Assembly: GCF_016775155.1 (NCBI RefSeq)
Contig: NZ_JAEUGD010000043.1
Span: 1-64,000 of the forward strand
Origin: Fulvivirga marina
GTDB taxonomy: Bacteria; Bacteroidota; Bacteroidia; Cytophagales; Cyclobacteriaceae
Length of the DNA: 64,000 bases
Direction of reading: 5' to 3'
Shown here: positions 8,128 to 17,653 of the stretch, one piece after another
Numbering within the stretch: the first letter of the stretch is position 1
Layout of the letters: each line of letters begins with the position of its first letter
Translations under genes and position numbers: made by a program
Notes under the pieces: model-generated
The model's input: only the letters and a program-made list of their open reading frames with translations
The model's database searches: none
Told to the model about the DNA's origin: nothing

Positions 8128-8435
8128 TGAAGACGAAGTTTGTCAAATTTAACTTCGATTATCAATGTGCCTTGAAGGAATTTTCATTCCCGACTTGGGA
8201 CAGAGTTCTCCACTTGAAACAGAACATGTTCTTGTTTAACCTCCAAATACGCTTTTTCAAGACAATCATATGTTGGCATAGCAATTGTTTTTATTAAAAC
8301 GGTTAGGTTGAACAAGCTGTTATTTCGTTTTTAGTTGGTTTTAACGAAAACAGTCAGAAGCCGCTCTCTGGTAAAGGGCGGCTTTTTTTTGGTTATATCT
8401 TAATCAAATATTTTTTAAATACCATATAGTAGTTA
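8128..8435. other. 308-bp intergenic region containing the repeat copy
   Basis: The stretch holds a 7-bp-arm dyad right after the hydrolase stop (CGAAGTT 8134-8140, AACTTCG 8151-8157), a perfect 12-bp palindrome AGAACATGTTCT at 8221-8232, and then copy 1 of the duplicated block with its terminator. No coding frame is supported. Confidence 0.6.
8275..8390. repeat. Duplicated non-coding block, copy 1, ending in a terminator-like hairpin
   Basis: This block recurs at 9261-9374 at a constant offset of 986 bp. The longest identical pieces are CGGTTAGGTTGAACAAGCT (8300-8318) and TTTTAGTTGGTTTTA (8329-8343). It ends with a GC stem (AGCCGC ... GCGGCT) followed by eight T residues, a good intrinsic terminator reading on the plus strand. 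It lies 45 bp upstream of the 8436 gene. Confidence 0.75.
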
Positions 8436-9083
8436 ATGGGTGAATTGAGGAGTTTTAGAAGATTTTCTGACCTGGCTTTATCAGAAGATCTAGTGCAATT
8501 ATTTTTAAGCAATGGAATTGAATATAAGTTGGTTGAGGTTGGGTCACCGGTTGATACAACATTTGGTGGCGGAGCCCAAGCAGTGGTGCATGAAATAAAA
8601 ATTTATCAGCGTGACTTTGAAAAAGCCCGTAATATTCTGTCTGCTCATGCTGAGGTAATGATGCTTAATGTAGATAAAACTCACTACTTATTTGATTTTA
8701 CAAATGAGGAACTCTATGATGTGCTGTTAAAGCCTGATGAGTGGAGTGAGTTGGACCATATGCTGTCAACTAAAATTCTTAGGGATAGAGGAGAAAATAT
8801 AAGCAAGGACTTAATTGCTTCACTCAAAACTCAAAGGTTGGCTGACCTGACTGAACCTGAAGCAAGTCAAATGGGCTGGGTCTACGCCGGCTATTTCTTC
8901 TCTTTAATAGGTGGGCTGTTGGGGCTGTTGATGGGATGGCAGATATGGAATGGAACCAAGACTCTTCCGGGCGGAAAGAAGGTGTATTCTTATTGTCACT
9001 CTGACCGGAAACATGGCCGGAACATCTTCCTTATCGGGCTGGTTATTTTTCCTGTTGTAATTATATCAAGCCTATTGTCATAA
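8436..9083 (+). CDS. DUF2007-like domain membrane protein
   Basis: A 215-residue protein. The N-terminal 75 residues resemble the DUF2007 putative signal-transducing fold (EDLVQLFLSNGIEYKLVEVG, then EIKIYQRDFEKARNIL), a ferredoxin-like domain often found with small membrane segments. The C-terminal third holds two transmembrane helices (YAGYFFSLIGGLLGLLMGW, and the last 20 residues) separated by a Gly/Lys/His-rich loop. No signal peptide is present, so the DUF2007 part faces the cytoplasm. The gene is bracketed by the two copies of a duplicated terminator block. Function unknown. Confidence 0.8.
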   Translation: MGELRSFRRFSDLALSEDLVQLFLSNGIEYKLVEVGSPVDTTFGGGAQAVVHEIKIYQRDFEKARNILSAHAEVMMLNVDKTHYLFDFTNEELYDVLLKPDEWSELDHMLSTKILRDRGENISKDLIASLKTQRLADLTEPEASQMGWVYAGYFFSLIGGLLGLLMGWQIWNGTKTLPGGKKVYSYCHSDRKHGRNIFLIGLVIFPVVIISSLLS

Positions 9084-9690
9084 AGGTATTCGAAAGTAGA
9101 GAGAGCTGCTTCTGTTGCACATGACTTTACAGATATTACGACTCTCTTATCTTGTTCTCGGAAAAAGAATAAGCCCAAAACCGGGACTAGTTTTTATATT
9201 GGGATTTTTGATTGTTAACATTTCCTTACAAGCATGCAACTTATATTATATGCAACTATTGGTATGGCAATTACCTTTATTTAATCGGTTAGGTTGAACA
9301 AGCTATTATCATAGTTTTAGTTGGTTTTAGCGTGAAACAGTAAAAGACCGCTTTTTGTAAAGGCTGGCTTTTTTATGATAATAAACAAAAGCTCAATATA
9401 AACGAAATAACGTGTTTTAATATAAAATAACATATTTTAATAAACCATGTACAAAACTTTGTACATGAAATTGGGTATATAACCGTTCCTTTTCATTCGA
9501 TATAACGTAAACATATGTTTATATTAAATAACGTATACTAGTGCGAAAGAGCACTATTTTGTACCCTCTATTTTCTCACCCGAACAGTAAGTTGTGTCAA
9601 TTGGCTAAAGCTAACCCTTCTTATTTATTTTTCAATTAAGGACTTGTCTATAAGACTGGTGTTAGTTCAAAAATATCATTAAATTGAAAT
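9084..9690. other. 607-bp intergenic region rich in palindromes and short direct repeats
   Basis: After repeat copy 2 the sequence carries two direct 18-mers differing at 2 positions, AAATAACGTGTTTTAATA (9405-9422) and AAATAACATATTTTAATA (9425-9442), phased at 20 bp. Then come a 22-bp dyad (arms CATGTACAAA and TTTGTACATG, 9446-9467), a 14-bp palindrome TAAACATATGTTTA (9508-9521) and another AAATAACGTAT near 9527. No gene is supported here. It may be the control region of the 9691 gene. Confidence 0.6.
9261..9374. repeat. Duplicated non-coding block, copy 2
   Basis: This is the second copy of the block at 8275-8390, in the same orientation, 986 bp downstream. It keeps CGGTTAGGTTGAACAAGCT (9286-9304) and TTTTAGTTGGTTTTA (9315-9329). 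Its terminal stem is imperfect and its T run shorter than in copy 1, so copy 2 looks more degraded. Confidence 0.75.
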
Positions 9691-10263
9691 ATGGAGGTTG
9701 CAGAGGTTCAAAAGCAATACATTAGAGAGCTACTGATCAAGGGCCGTAAAATTGAAGCTATTAAATATCTTCGAACTAACTTCGATTTAACCCTAAAAGA
9801 TGCCAAGCGATTGGCTGAACTGATTGATGAGGACATAGCGGAAGGTGAGTATATTAGAAAACCCGGGCCATTTCGTAGTGGTGGTGTTAGTGCTCTCACC
9901 TATGTTTTCGGTTTAATTGGGGCTATTATGCTGGGTATAGGTGTTTATCTATACTTATCGCACCGCAACTTTGTTAAGGAGGCCGAACAGACCGTGGCTG
10001 TGGTAATTCATAATCCTTCCCAGCCTGTATTTGAGTACAAGTTTGAAGGCCAGACTTACACCTACTATTCTAATATTGAATCTCAACCGCCCAGCTACTC
10101 TGTGGGAGAGGAGGTCTGGGTTTATGTTAACCCTGATGACCCACATGATGTGCTTATCAACACCTTCATGGATCGCTGGTTTGTAATTACCCTTGTAGGG
10201 GGTATGGGTGTTATCTTTTCAAGCGTCAGTCTGCTTGTTTTCTTTCTAACCCGATTACGCTAG
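9691..10263 (+). CDS. L7/L12-C-domain-like plus DUF3592 membrane protein
   Basis: A 190-residue protein. Residues about 8-45 (LLIKGRKIEAIKYLRTNFDLTLKDAKRLAELID) match the C-terminal fold of ribosomal protein L7/L12, a module seen in several small bacterial membrane proteins. A transmembrane helix follows (about 68-90), then a DUF3592 beta domain (TVAVVIHN ... GQTYTYYSN ... GEEVWVYVNPDDPHDVLI) and a final transmembrane helix. The DUF3592 part probably faces the periplasm. A palindrome-rich region lies upstream. The stop is one base from the convergent cupin gene. Function unknown. Confidence 0.82.
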   Translation: MEVAEVQKQYIRELLIKGRKIEAIKYLRTNFDLTLKDAKRLAELIDEDIAEGEYIRKPGPFRSGGVSALTYVFGLIGAIMLGIGVYLYLSHRNFVKEAEQTVAVVIHNPSQPVFEYKFEGQTYTYYSNIESQPPSYSVGEEVWVYVNPDDPHDVLINTFMDRWFVITLVGGMGVIFSSVSLLVFFLTRLR

Positions 10264-10264
10264 A

Positions 10265-10627
10265 TTATATCCAGTCCAATTCCTTCACAGTTAGATCAGA
10301 CTCTACCTCGCCGGTATGCGCCGTTGATTTAGGTTCAAATAGCATAACATGACATTCCTGTTCGGCAACAGGTAAGTGCTCAACTCCTTTTGGTACTACA
10401 AACATTTCTCCTTCATTCAAATCAACTTTACCGTCTCTGAAATATAATGTCATACTGCCTTTGATGATCAAAAACATTTCATCTTCATTAGCATGGCTAT
10501 GCCATACCATTTCTCCTTTTATCTTGGCAAGCTTAACATACTGTCCGTTCAGTTCACCTACAATCTTGGGAGTCCAGTGTGCAGAGAACAGAGAGAATTT
10601 TTCTTTGAGGTTTACTTTTGGTTTCAT
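10265..10627 (-). CDS. Cupin domain protein
   Basis: A 120-residue single cupin barrel. The metal motif 1 is HSHANEDEMFLIIKG, with His, His and Glu ligands, and motif 2 is GVEHLPVAEQECHVMLFEP. Stand-alone cupin_2 proteins of this size are usually small metal-dependent enzymes or sugar/ligand-binding proteins; the substrate cannot be told. It is convergent with the DUF3592 gene and appears monocistronic. Confidence 0.9.
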   Translation of the reverse strand: MKPKVNLKEKFSLFSAHWTPKIVGELNGQYVKLAKIKGEMVWHSHANEDEMFLIIKGSMTLYFRDGKVDLNEGEMFVVPKGVEHLPVAEQECHVMLFEPKSTAHTGEVESDLTVKELDWI

Positions 10628-10838
10628 AATCTTTCAGTCAATAAATGTTGACTTAAGGTACTGGTTTTGTAATAACTTTCACCAATAACCTACCAATTAG
10701 TCATTTGCAGGACCTCCGTTTATATAAGAGAATGAGACGTTTGTCAGAAATAATCGTCTATTCGGCATTAGGCCTTAGCAGGCATGTAACTATTGCAGAT
10801 AATAGCAGTAATAACTTGTAAGGTCTAAAACTCTAACA

Positions 10839-13490
10839 ATGAGGCTTCTTCTTATTTTTATCGTAATTATATCAGTATTTTCCTCTGGGTTTGCTCAAGA
10901 ACCCGATGTCAAGTCTTATACCACCCAACGCATAGTGGGAGAGCCGCCTAAGATAGATGGTAAGGTACAAGATAGAGCCTGGGAGCAGGTACCCTGGGGA
11001 GGAGGTGATTTTACACAACGCATTCCTGATGACGGTGCAGCTCCTTCCGTTCAAACTCAGTTTAAGATTCTCTACGATGCTAAAAACCTTTATGTCTTGT
11101 TCAAAAACCTTGATTCTGAACCTGACAAAATAGTTGATCGCATGTCAAGAAGAGATGGTTTTGAGGGAGATTTTGTGGAGGTGAATATCGATAGCTATTA
11201 TGATAAAAGAACGGCATTTTCATTTACAGCTTCCGTTTCTGGTGTAAAGGGTGATGAATATGTGTCTAATAACGGAAACAACTGGGACAGCAATTGGGAC
11301 CCTATCTGGTATCTTAAAACGAGTATAAATGAAGAGGGATGGATTGCGGAGATGAGGATTCCATTAAGTCAGTTGCGCTTTGCTGATAAACCCGAGCATA
11401 TCTGGGGTTTGCAGATTACTCGCCGGTTTTTTAGGAATAATGAACGTTCTAACTGGCAATATATACCACAAGATGCAGCCGGTTGGGTTCATTTGTTTGG
11501 TGAACTGAGAGGAATAAAGGGGATAAGGCCACAGAAGCAGCTGGAAATACAGCCTTATGTACTGGCTAAAACTGAGCGGTTTCAAAAGGAAGAGGGTAAT
11601 CCTTATGCTACAGGTAGCTCATCAGATATTGATTTTGGACTGGATGCAAAAATTGGTATTACCAGTGATATTACTTTGGATTTGACGGTAAACCCTGATT
11701 TTGGACAGGTAGAGGCAGACCCGTCGCAAGTTAACTTATCGGCATTCAGGCTCTTTTTTCCTGAGCAGCGCCCTTTTTTTATTGAAGGAAATAATATCCT
11801 GACTTTTCCGGTTTCCAGCTCTGATAACAACAATCTTTTTTACTCACGGAGAATAGGCCGAAAACCGCAACAAACCATAGATACGGATGACGATGATCTG
11901 GATGGAGACGGAGAGGCTGATGACGATGAAGTGGAGGAGTTTGTTAAGGCCGGTAGCAATTCCCGTATTCTGGGTGCTGCTAAAGTTACAGGTAAAAATA
12001 AGAATGGTTTTTCCTGGGGTATCTTGGAGTCAGTAACGGCTATTGAGAAAGCAGAAGTTGATAGCCTGGGGTATACCCGTGAGGAAACGATAGAGCCTCT
12101 AACCAACTATTTTGTAGCAAGGGCTCAACAGGATATCAATAAGGGTAATACGCTTGTTGGAGGAATGTTTACTGCTACTAATCGTAAAATAGAAGATCCG
12201 CGGCTGGACTGGCTTCATAAATCGGCCTATACTGCTGGTGTGGATTTTACCCATTATTGGCTTCAGCGTACATACTTCATTTCCTCCAAAGTGGTTTTAA
12301 GTAAGGTAGAGGGAAGCGAGGAAGCAGTAACCTCTACCCAGAAATCTTCTGAGAGGTTTTTTCAGCGTGCTGATAATCGTCATACAAAACTTGATACTAC
12401 ACGAAATGAGCTAACAGGTACTGGTGGAACACTGATTTTTGGAAAACGAAGCGGAAAAATTGTTTATGATGCAGGCTTTAGCTGGTTGTCTCCAGAGTTA
12501 GAGTTAAATGATATTGGCTTTTTAGGTCAAACGGATATGATGACTCAGTGGCTGTGGGTTCAATATAGGAAGCTGAAGCCTTTTGGAGCTTTCAGGTGGC
12601 TTCGCGTTAACTTTAATCAGTCCTCGTCCTGGGATTTTGGAGGTGTCAGTACCAAAAAGGATTTTAATATGCGGACGAACTTTGAGTTCAAAAACTTTTG
12701 GTCTGGGGGTGCTGGTTTTTATTTACGTAGCGATGCAGTCTCCAATGCCGATTTACGTGGGGGACCTGCTATTACCTATCCCGGTAGGTTTGAGTATTGG
12801 GCCTGGATAATGACTGACCCCAGAAAGAAGTTTAGTATGGAAGTAAATCCATGGTGGGGTTTTGGGTTTGACAACAATCAAAAAACCAGAGGTTTATGGC
12901 TCAATTTTGTGTTTCGCCCAAGTAATGCATGGAATATTTCCCTTAATCCAAGCATACGGAGTAATGTGGATGAAATGCAATATGTAACTACTGTTAGTGA
13001 CTTGGGGCAGGACCGCTATATCATAGCTCAAATAGATCAGACTACTTATAACATGTCTTTTCGGATGACCTACATGATAACTCCAAACCTGTCCATTCAA
13101 TATTGGGGACAGCCCTTTGCATCATCAGGAAGCTATTCTGCTTTTAAGAAAGTGACTACTCCTGCTGCGGAGAACTATAATAACAGGTTTGCCGCTGTTA
13201 GAACAGTGTATGACTCTGAAAATGATGAGTATTTGATTGACGAAAACTTCGACAGTCAAAAAGATTATACCATAGAAAACCCCGACTTCAATTTTGCTCA
13301 ATTCCGCTCCAACATGGTCCTTAGATGGGAATATATTCCAGGCTCTACCCTATTCCTGGTCTGGACACAAAACAGGTCAGAATCACCAGGCAACGAGAGT
13401 CATTCTTTTTCCCACCTTTATGAAGGCTTGTTTAACAAGAAGCCTCGTAACACATTTATTTTAAAATACACCTACCGCTTTATTTTGTAA
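10839..13490 (+). CDS. DUF5916 outer-membrane protein with N-terminal CBM9-like domain
   Basis: An 883-residue secreted protein with a signal peptide (cleavage near GFAQ at 20). Residues about 25-220 form a CBM9-like beta sandwich (PPKIDGKVQDRAWEQV, LYDAKNLYVLFKN, DGFEGDFVEVNIDSYYDKR). The remainder is the DUF5916 domain (NPDFGQVEADPSQVNLSAF, then FFPEQRPFFIEG), with many aromatic-ended strands and a C-terminal Phe-containing strand typical of outer-membrane barrels. An Asp-rich insertion (DTDDDDLDGDGEADDDEVE, near 346-365) may bind calcium. Family members are proposed to have surface roles in Bacteroidota; no enzyme activity is established. Confidence 0.9.
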   Translation: MRLLLIFIVIISVFSSGFAQEPDVKSYTTQRIVGEPPKIDGKVQDRAWEQVPWGGGDFTQRIPDDGAAPSVQTQFKILYDAKNLYVLFKNLDSEPDKIVDRMSRRDGFEGDFVEVNIDSYYDKRTAFSFTASVSGVKGDEYVSNNGNNWDSNWDPIWYLKTSINEEGWIAEMRIPLSQLRFADKPEHIWGLQITRRFFRNNERSNWQYIPQDAAGWVHLFGELRGIKGIRPQKQLEIQPYVLAKTERFQKEEGNPYATGSSSDIDFGLDAKIGITSDITLDLTVNPDFGQVEADPSQVNLSAFRLFFPEQRPFFIEGNNILTFPVSSSDNNNLFYSRRIGRKPQQTIDTDDDDLDGDGEADDDEVEEFVKAGSNSRILGAAKVTGKNKNGFSWGILESVTAIEKAEVDSLGYTREETIEPLTNYFVARAQQDINKGNTLVGGMFTATNRKIEDPRLDWLHKSAYTAGVDFTHYWLQRTYFISSKVVLSKVEGSEEAVTSTQKSSERFFQRADNRHTKLDTTRNELTGTGGTLIFGKRSGKIVYDAGFSWLSPELELNDIGFLGQTDMMTQWLWVQYRKLKPFGAFRWLRVNFNQSSSWDFGGVSTKKDFNMRTNFEFKNFWSGGAGFYLRSDAVSNADLRGGPAITYPGRFEYWAWIMTDPRKKFSMEVNPWWGFGFDNNQKTRGLWLNFVFRPSNAWNISLNPSIRSNVDEMQYVTTVSDLGQDRYIIAQIDQTTYNMSFRMTYMITPNLSIQYWGQPFASSGSYSAFKKVTTPAAENYNNRFAAVRTVYDSENDEYLIDENFDSQKDYTIENPDFNFAQFRSNMVLRWEYIPGSTLFLVWTQNRSESPGNESHSFSHLYEGLFNKKPRNTFILKYTYRFIL

Positions 13491-13669
13491 GAGGGTGTCG
13501 GTATTAAGCTCTCCCTTTTTAGCTTTTGTTAATAATCTACTGTAAATCAGAGAGTATTGTGCTTAGTGAGGCGGTCTGAAAGAGCAACAAAAAAGCTTGA
13601 AAGACATGTTTTTCACCAGAATACTGCTTATCTTATATATTCATTTTGAATATTGTTTAAGAAAACGGT

Positions 13670-15664
13670 ATGAGAGTCATACTTGGAGCCCGCATTTTGT
13701 TTTCACTAATTTCTCTATCCTTTGGTATTGTAGCTGATGCTTAGGATGAGGATATAGATCAGTATTTTGAAATGTCTGTGGATGAACTTATAAACCTTGA
13801 GATTTCAGTCGCATCAAAAAGTGCAGAAGCCTATATTAATTCTCCTTCTTCTGTTTATGTATTTACCGCCATGGAAATTGAGCGTATGGGAGCAAGGTCG
13901 GTGGAAGAGTTGCTTAACTATGTCCCTGGTTATTTTACAGGTTTGGATATAGAGCAGGGTAAAGCTTATCGTACGGGTGCCAGAGGTAGAAGTACAGCAC
14001 TTTCAGAGTCAGTTTTATTTTTGGTCAATGGAAGCCAGCTCAATGATCTATACACGGGTGGTGTTTCTATTATCAATAGGCTTGTTCCCGTTGAAAATAT
14101 TAAGCAAATAGAAGTAATAAGAGGACCAGGATCTTCTTTATATGGTTCCAATGCCTTTCTTGGGGTTGTAAATATTGTAACGAAAAAAAACATCAATGAC
14201 ATACAGCTTTCTTACGGCAATTTTCAAAGTGTGTCGGTGGCCGGCAATTTTTCTAAGAGCTATGAGAATGTGGATATCAACGCATTTGTTAAGGGCTTTT
14301 CTAACGACGGCTACGAGTTTGACGATTTTACGGATCTTGTAGGAAGGACTTCGGATATGACAGATCAGGAGCGAGGTTTTGACGCTATGCTCGGGGTGAG
14401 TTATAAGGGATTAAAGTTGGAAATGCGTCATCATGAACGTGAATTTAAAGGTTATTATGGGTTAGGGGGTGTTGCGGACTTCAATAATTCCGAGGAGTCA
14501 TTTCAAACTATGGTAAACCTAATATACACCTTACAGTTTACGGAGAAACTAAAGTTCAACTTCAAAGTTGGTAGAAGGGTTGAAACATGGAAAACCAAGG
14601 CGGTAATATTTCCTGCTGGCTACGATGGGTGGACAGAGGACTTTTTTGCAGGGCCATTTATGAAGAGTTCGGCCATTAATTTAAATGCAGATGCCACACA
14701 GTTACTAAGTGAAAAAAATGAACTGCTCGCGGGGTTTTCTTATGAGCGCGCAGGAATTTCCAAGGCGGTATCGCTGACCACCCATGACTATAGGGAACTT
14801 AACTATTTTGGTGGTATACGTGAATACGAATTACCGTTCAACAATATAGACGATATGCGGTATGTTTTAGGTTTTTTTATTCAGGATAAGCATACCTTCA
14901 ACAAATACCTAAAAGTAACTTATGGTGCCAGGATAGACAATTACAGCGATTTTGGAACTAGTTTTAACCCCCGAGGAGCGGTAATTGGAAACACTCCATG
15001 GAAAGGTATAGTTAAAGTCATGTATGGTCAGGCATTCAGGGCACCAAATTATCTTGAGCTCTATGATCAGAATAACCCCGTTGATTATGGCAACACTGCA
15101 CTGGACCCGGAGAAAATAAAGACTATTGAGATTGCCTACACACAAAGCTTTGATGTGTTTTCTGCTTCAGCCACGTACTTTAATAATACTATTGAAAACC
15201 TGATTTTTCTTGATCCGGAAGCACCACCGGTTCAGGTAGAAAATAACCCCTTACTTGCACCCACGTTCTATAATTTGCCTAAGGATATTCATACCTCAGG
15301 GATTGAGTTAGGAATGATCTATAGACCATTTCACAAGTTTACCTTTACAGGTACATTTACGAAGCTAATGGATGATTTTGCTTATATGCCAAAGCAAATG
15401 ATCTCTGCCAGAGCTAACATAAGATTTGGAAGGTTCAACTTCAATTTTAATGGGATATATCATGGAGAAATCAAGGAAGTAAGCAATCAGTCTGGATACC
15501 TGGTTTTAAACAGCAGGCTACAGTTCAAATATGAAGACCTGACACTGTTTGGGAGCGTTAATAATTTAACGGATAAAATTTACAGAACGCCCACTACGCT
15601 TTCTGACGTAGGTGTCGTGAACCGTGGCCGCCTATTGTCATTTGGCTTAAAAATAAATTTTTAG
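13670..15664 (+). pseudogene. TonB-dependent receptor interrupted by an amber stop after its signal peptide
   Basis: The reading frame starts at 13670 with a clear signal peptide (MRVILGARILFSLISLSFG...), reaches TAG at 13742-13744, and continues in the same frame for about 640 residues. After the stop come the SVDELINLEISVASKS motif, the plug domain (VPVENIKQIEVIRGPGSSLYGSNAFLGVVNIVTKK) and a 22-strand-type barrel ending in LLSFGLKINF. Signal peptides in this window often end Ala-Gln, so the TAG probably replaced CAG (Gln) by one C-to-T change. An internal ATG at 13772 would give a protein without a signal peptide, which could not reach the outer membrane. The ligand is unknown; the plug resembles BtuB/siderophore-type receptors. 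Confidence 0.88.
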
Positions 15665-15666
15665 GT

Positions 15667-15881
15667 TTAGGCCATCTTATATTCTTCATGCTGGAATTTA
15701 ATATGAGCGTTAAAATACACCTAGGAAGAATCAGCGCTAATAGAGTTATTCATACAGGTAGTTCTACATTGTAATATTGATAAATATCCACACTTTCGGA
15801 GAACTCCATTTCAAGTAATTCGTTTGCGTTGTCATAGCCAATTGAAGCAATGACGCTGGAATTAACCAGTTTTCTTTTCAT
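15667..15881 (-). pseudogene. KTSC domain protein, degenerate
   Basis: From ATG at 15881 the minus strand reads MKRKLVNSSVIASIGYDN, then LLEMEFSESVDIYQYYNVELP, an evident KTSC domain (SS..I..IGYD, F..G..Y.Y..V). The frame stops at 15750 after 43 codons. In a neighbouring frame the missing end follows: SADSS, a TAG codon, VYFNAHIKF and a final stop at 15667; the family normally has Ala-x-Ser-x-Gly-x-Tyr-Phe-Asn here. One frameshift and one nonsense codon therefore break the gene. KTSC proteins are small and of unclear role, sometimes tied to RNA binding or lysyl-tRNA synthetase. Confidence 0.8.
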
Positions 15882-15905
15882 ATTTTGCTACTAAAGAAAA
15901 TTATA

Positions 15906-16790
15906 ATGCAGATAGAAATTCCCCTTCCTGAGCATTTTAGTTATCAAGAATGCCTCTGGTATCTGGATAGAGGTCTTGATGAATGTCTTTACAGGATTGA
16001 AAACGAAATAGTATACAAAGCTGTTTCCTTCAATGACAAAAAGGCTTTGATAAAGATATCGGCTAGTCCTCAGGCATTACAGGTAAATACATTGACACAG
16101 AGTAGTAGCATACCGGACGAAGCTATTGTCAACTATGTAAATACTTGGTTTGATTTGGGTAGAGACCTTAGTGATTTTTATACTTTGGCAGCGAATGACC
16201 CTTTGCTTAGTCAATTGTTAGCAAAGTACTCAGGCCTTAGGCTCATAGGGATCAATGATCTTTTTGAGGCGCTTTGCTGGTCTGTTATTGGTCAGCAGAT
16301 CAACCTAAAGTTTGCCTATAAATTGAAAAGAGCTCTGGTGGAAAGGTTTGGTAGCTATCAAGATTTCGGCGGACAACGATATTACTACTTTCCGTCTCCG
16401 GCAGAGTTGTCTGCTGTCACTAAGCAGGACCTTTTGGCCATACAGTTTTCGAGGCAAAAGGCTGATTATGTGCTTAATTTGGCCGAAATGTTTGATGCAG
16501 GTAGAATTTCTAAAAGCCACTTGCAGCAACTTAGCTTTAGAGATGCCTTGGCCGAGCTGTCCAAACTTCACGGTATCGGAGCCTGGACCGCTAACTATGT
16601 GTCAATGCGCTGTCTTAGGTTTGTGGAGGCTTTTCCTATGGGTGATGCAGGCTTACAAAATGCTATACGCAGCTTGTGGGGACAAAAGGAAAAACCCACT
16701 GCTTTGCAGCTACGGGAGCTTTCTGACCAATGGGCAGGCTGGCAGGCATATGCGACTTTGTATTTATGGAGATCTTTAAGCGAAAGATAG
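15906..16790 (+). CDS. alkA: DNA-3-methyladenine glycosylase II (AlkA-like)
   Basis: About 294 residues from the ATG at 15906; a TTG seven codons upstream is less likely. The HhH-GPD glycosylase fold is clear: FEALCWSVIGQQINLKFAYKLKRAL, then the helix-hairpin-helix LHGIGAWTANYVSMRCL followed by the catalytic Asp in FPMGDAGLQNAI. It removes alkylated purines from DNA in base excision repair. An N-terminal AlkA-type domain precedes the HhH part. It is convergent, 14 bp apart, with another DNA glycosylase gene, making a repair pair. Confidence 0.92.
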   Translation: MQIEIPLPEHFSYQECLWYLDRGLDECLYRIENEIVYKAVSFNDKKALIKISASPQALQVNTLTQSSSIPDEAIVNYVNTWFDLGRDLSDFYTLAANDPLLSQLLAKYSGLRLIGINDLFEALCWSVIGQQINLKFAYKLKRALVERFGSYQDFGGQRYYYFPSPAELSAVTKQDLLAIQFSRQKADYVLNLAEMFDAGRISKSHLQQLSFRDALAELSKLHGIGAWTANYVSMRCLRFVEAFPMGDAGLQNAIRSLWGQKEKPTALQLRELSDQWAGWQAYATLYLWRSLSER

Positions 16791-16804
16791 TATAAATGTT
16801 GCTT

Positions 16805-17479
16805 TTACTCGATCGTACGACTGAGTTGATTATAATACTCTTGTATAAATTCGTTCAGTCTTTTTAGGCGATACTGCATGATCCACCTTGGATGAGGCAG
16901 GGGAATGATCTCTTTAAACAGCTTGTGTTTGGCATTTAGCTTTTTAAGATAAGCAATATTCTTGCCCATGCCCAAGCTAAAAGCCGTGTCCTTAGCTCCA
17001 AATTCAATTTGCTTTTTCATCTCCTCCACTATATAGTCTTCAAGGCACTCCTGTAAAGCAGGGATGTCGTAATAATTGAGATTTTTGCCATCTTTTACAA
17101 AGCCGAGCGGAGATACGGATGTGAAATAAAAGTTTTTATAAAATATCTCTGGTCCTCCTATTGCATGGATCATTTGATAAATAAACCTCGATGACAACTC
17201 TTGTTTTGGATCAAAGTTATTTTCAATATTCAGTTCCTCTTTAAGTCTGATCGGGTCAGTAAAGGGTATGCCTGTTGAGCCACCTCCAAAGCGACCTGGG
17301 TTTATTCCAATCAAAAACGTACGGGAGTGGTTATCATTAAAATACTTGTGATAGAATGTTTCCAGAATAGCACTTACGTATTCGCGGTCAAAGGGGTAAA
17401 GCACCTCCACACTATCGGGCAATTGCTGTGGTATGGAAACACTGGCATAATACTCAAGAATTTTTTCTGCATAGGTCAT
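16805..17479 (-). CDS. SMUG2-type uracil-DNA glycosylase (DUF4918)
   Basis: A 224-residue protein with the family 3 uracil-DNA glycosylase motif 1 GINPGRFGGGSTGIPF (residues 58-73) and motif 2 PLPHPRW near 195, corresponding to the GMNPGPFGxxQTGVPFG and HPS elements of SMUG proteins. Bacteroidota members annotated DUF4918 belong to the SMUG2 branch. It would excise uracil or xanthine from DNA. It lacks a signal peptide and lies tail to tail with the alkA-like gene. Confidence 0.85.
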   Translation of the reverse strand: MTYAEKILEYYASVSIPQQLPDSVEVLYPFDREYVSAILETFYHKYFNDNHSRTFLIGINPGRFGGGSTGIPFTDPIRLKEELNIENNFDPKQELSSRFIYQMIHAIGGPEIFYKNFYFTSVSPLGFVKDGKNLNYYDIPALQECLEDYIVEEMKKQIEFGAKDTAFSLGMGKNIAYLKKLNAKHKLFKEIIPLPHPRWIMQYRLKRLNEFIQEYYNQLSRTIE

Positions 17480-17653
17480 ATCGTAAAGCTATAGAAAACA
17501 GCCAAACTGTTAAACACTTACCTGTGTCATTTCAGCTTTTATCATCATCTGCCCGACCGAAGAGTTGACCCGTTTATCAAAATATATTAAGCTCATTGCA
17601 ACCTTTACTCCGGAAAGCTGCGTCTTATGGTGTAGGTCAAACAACAAATAAGT

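Noticed and set aside
9115-9297. 60-codon plus-strand frame after the DUF2007 gene
   Set aside because: It runs into the duplicated non-coding block, whose other copy is not coding in that frame, and has no family resemblance.
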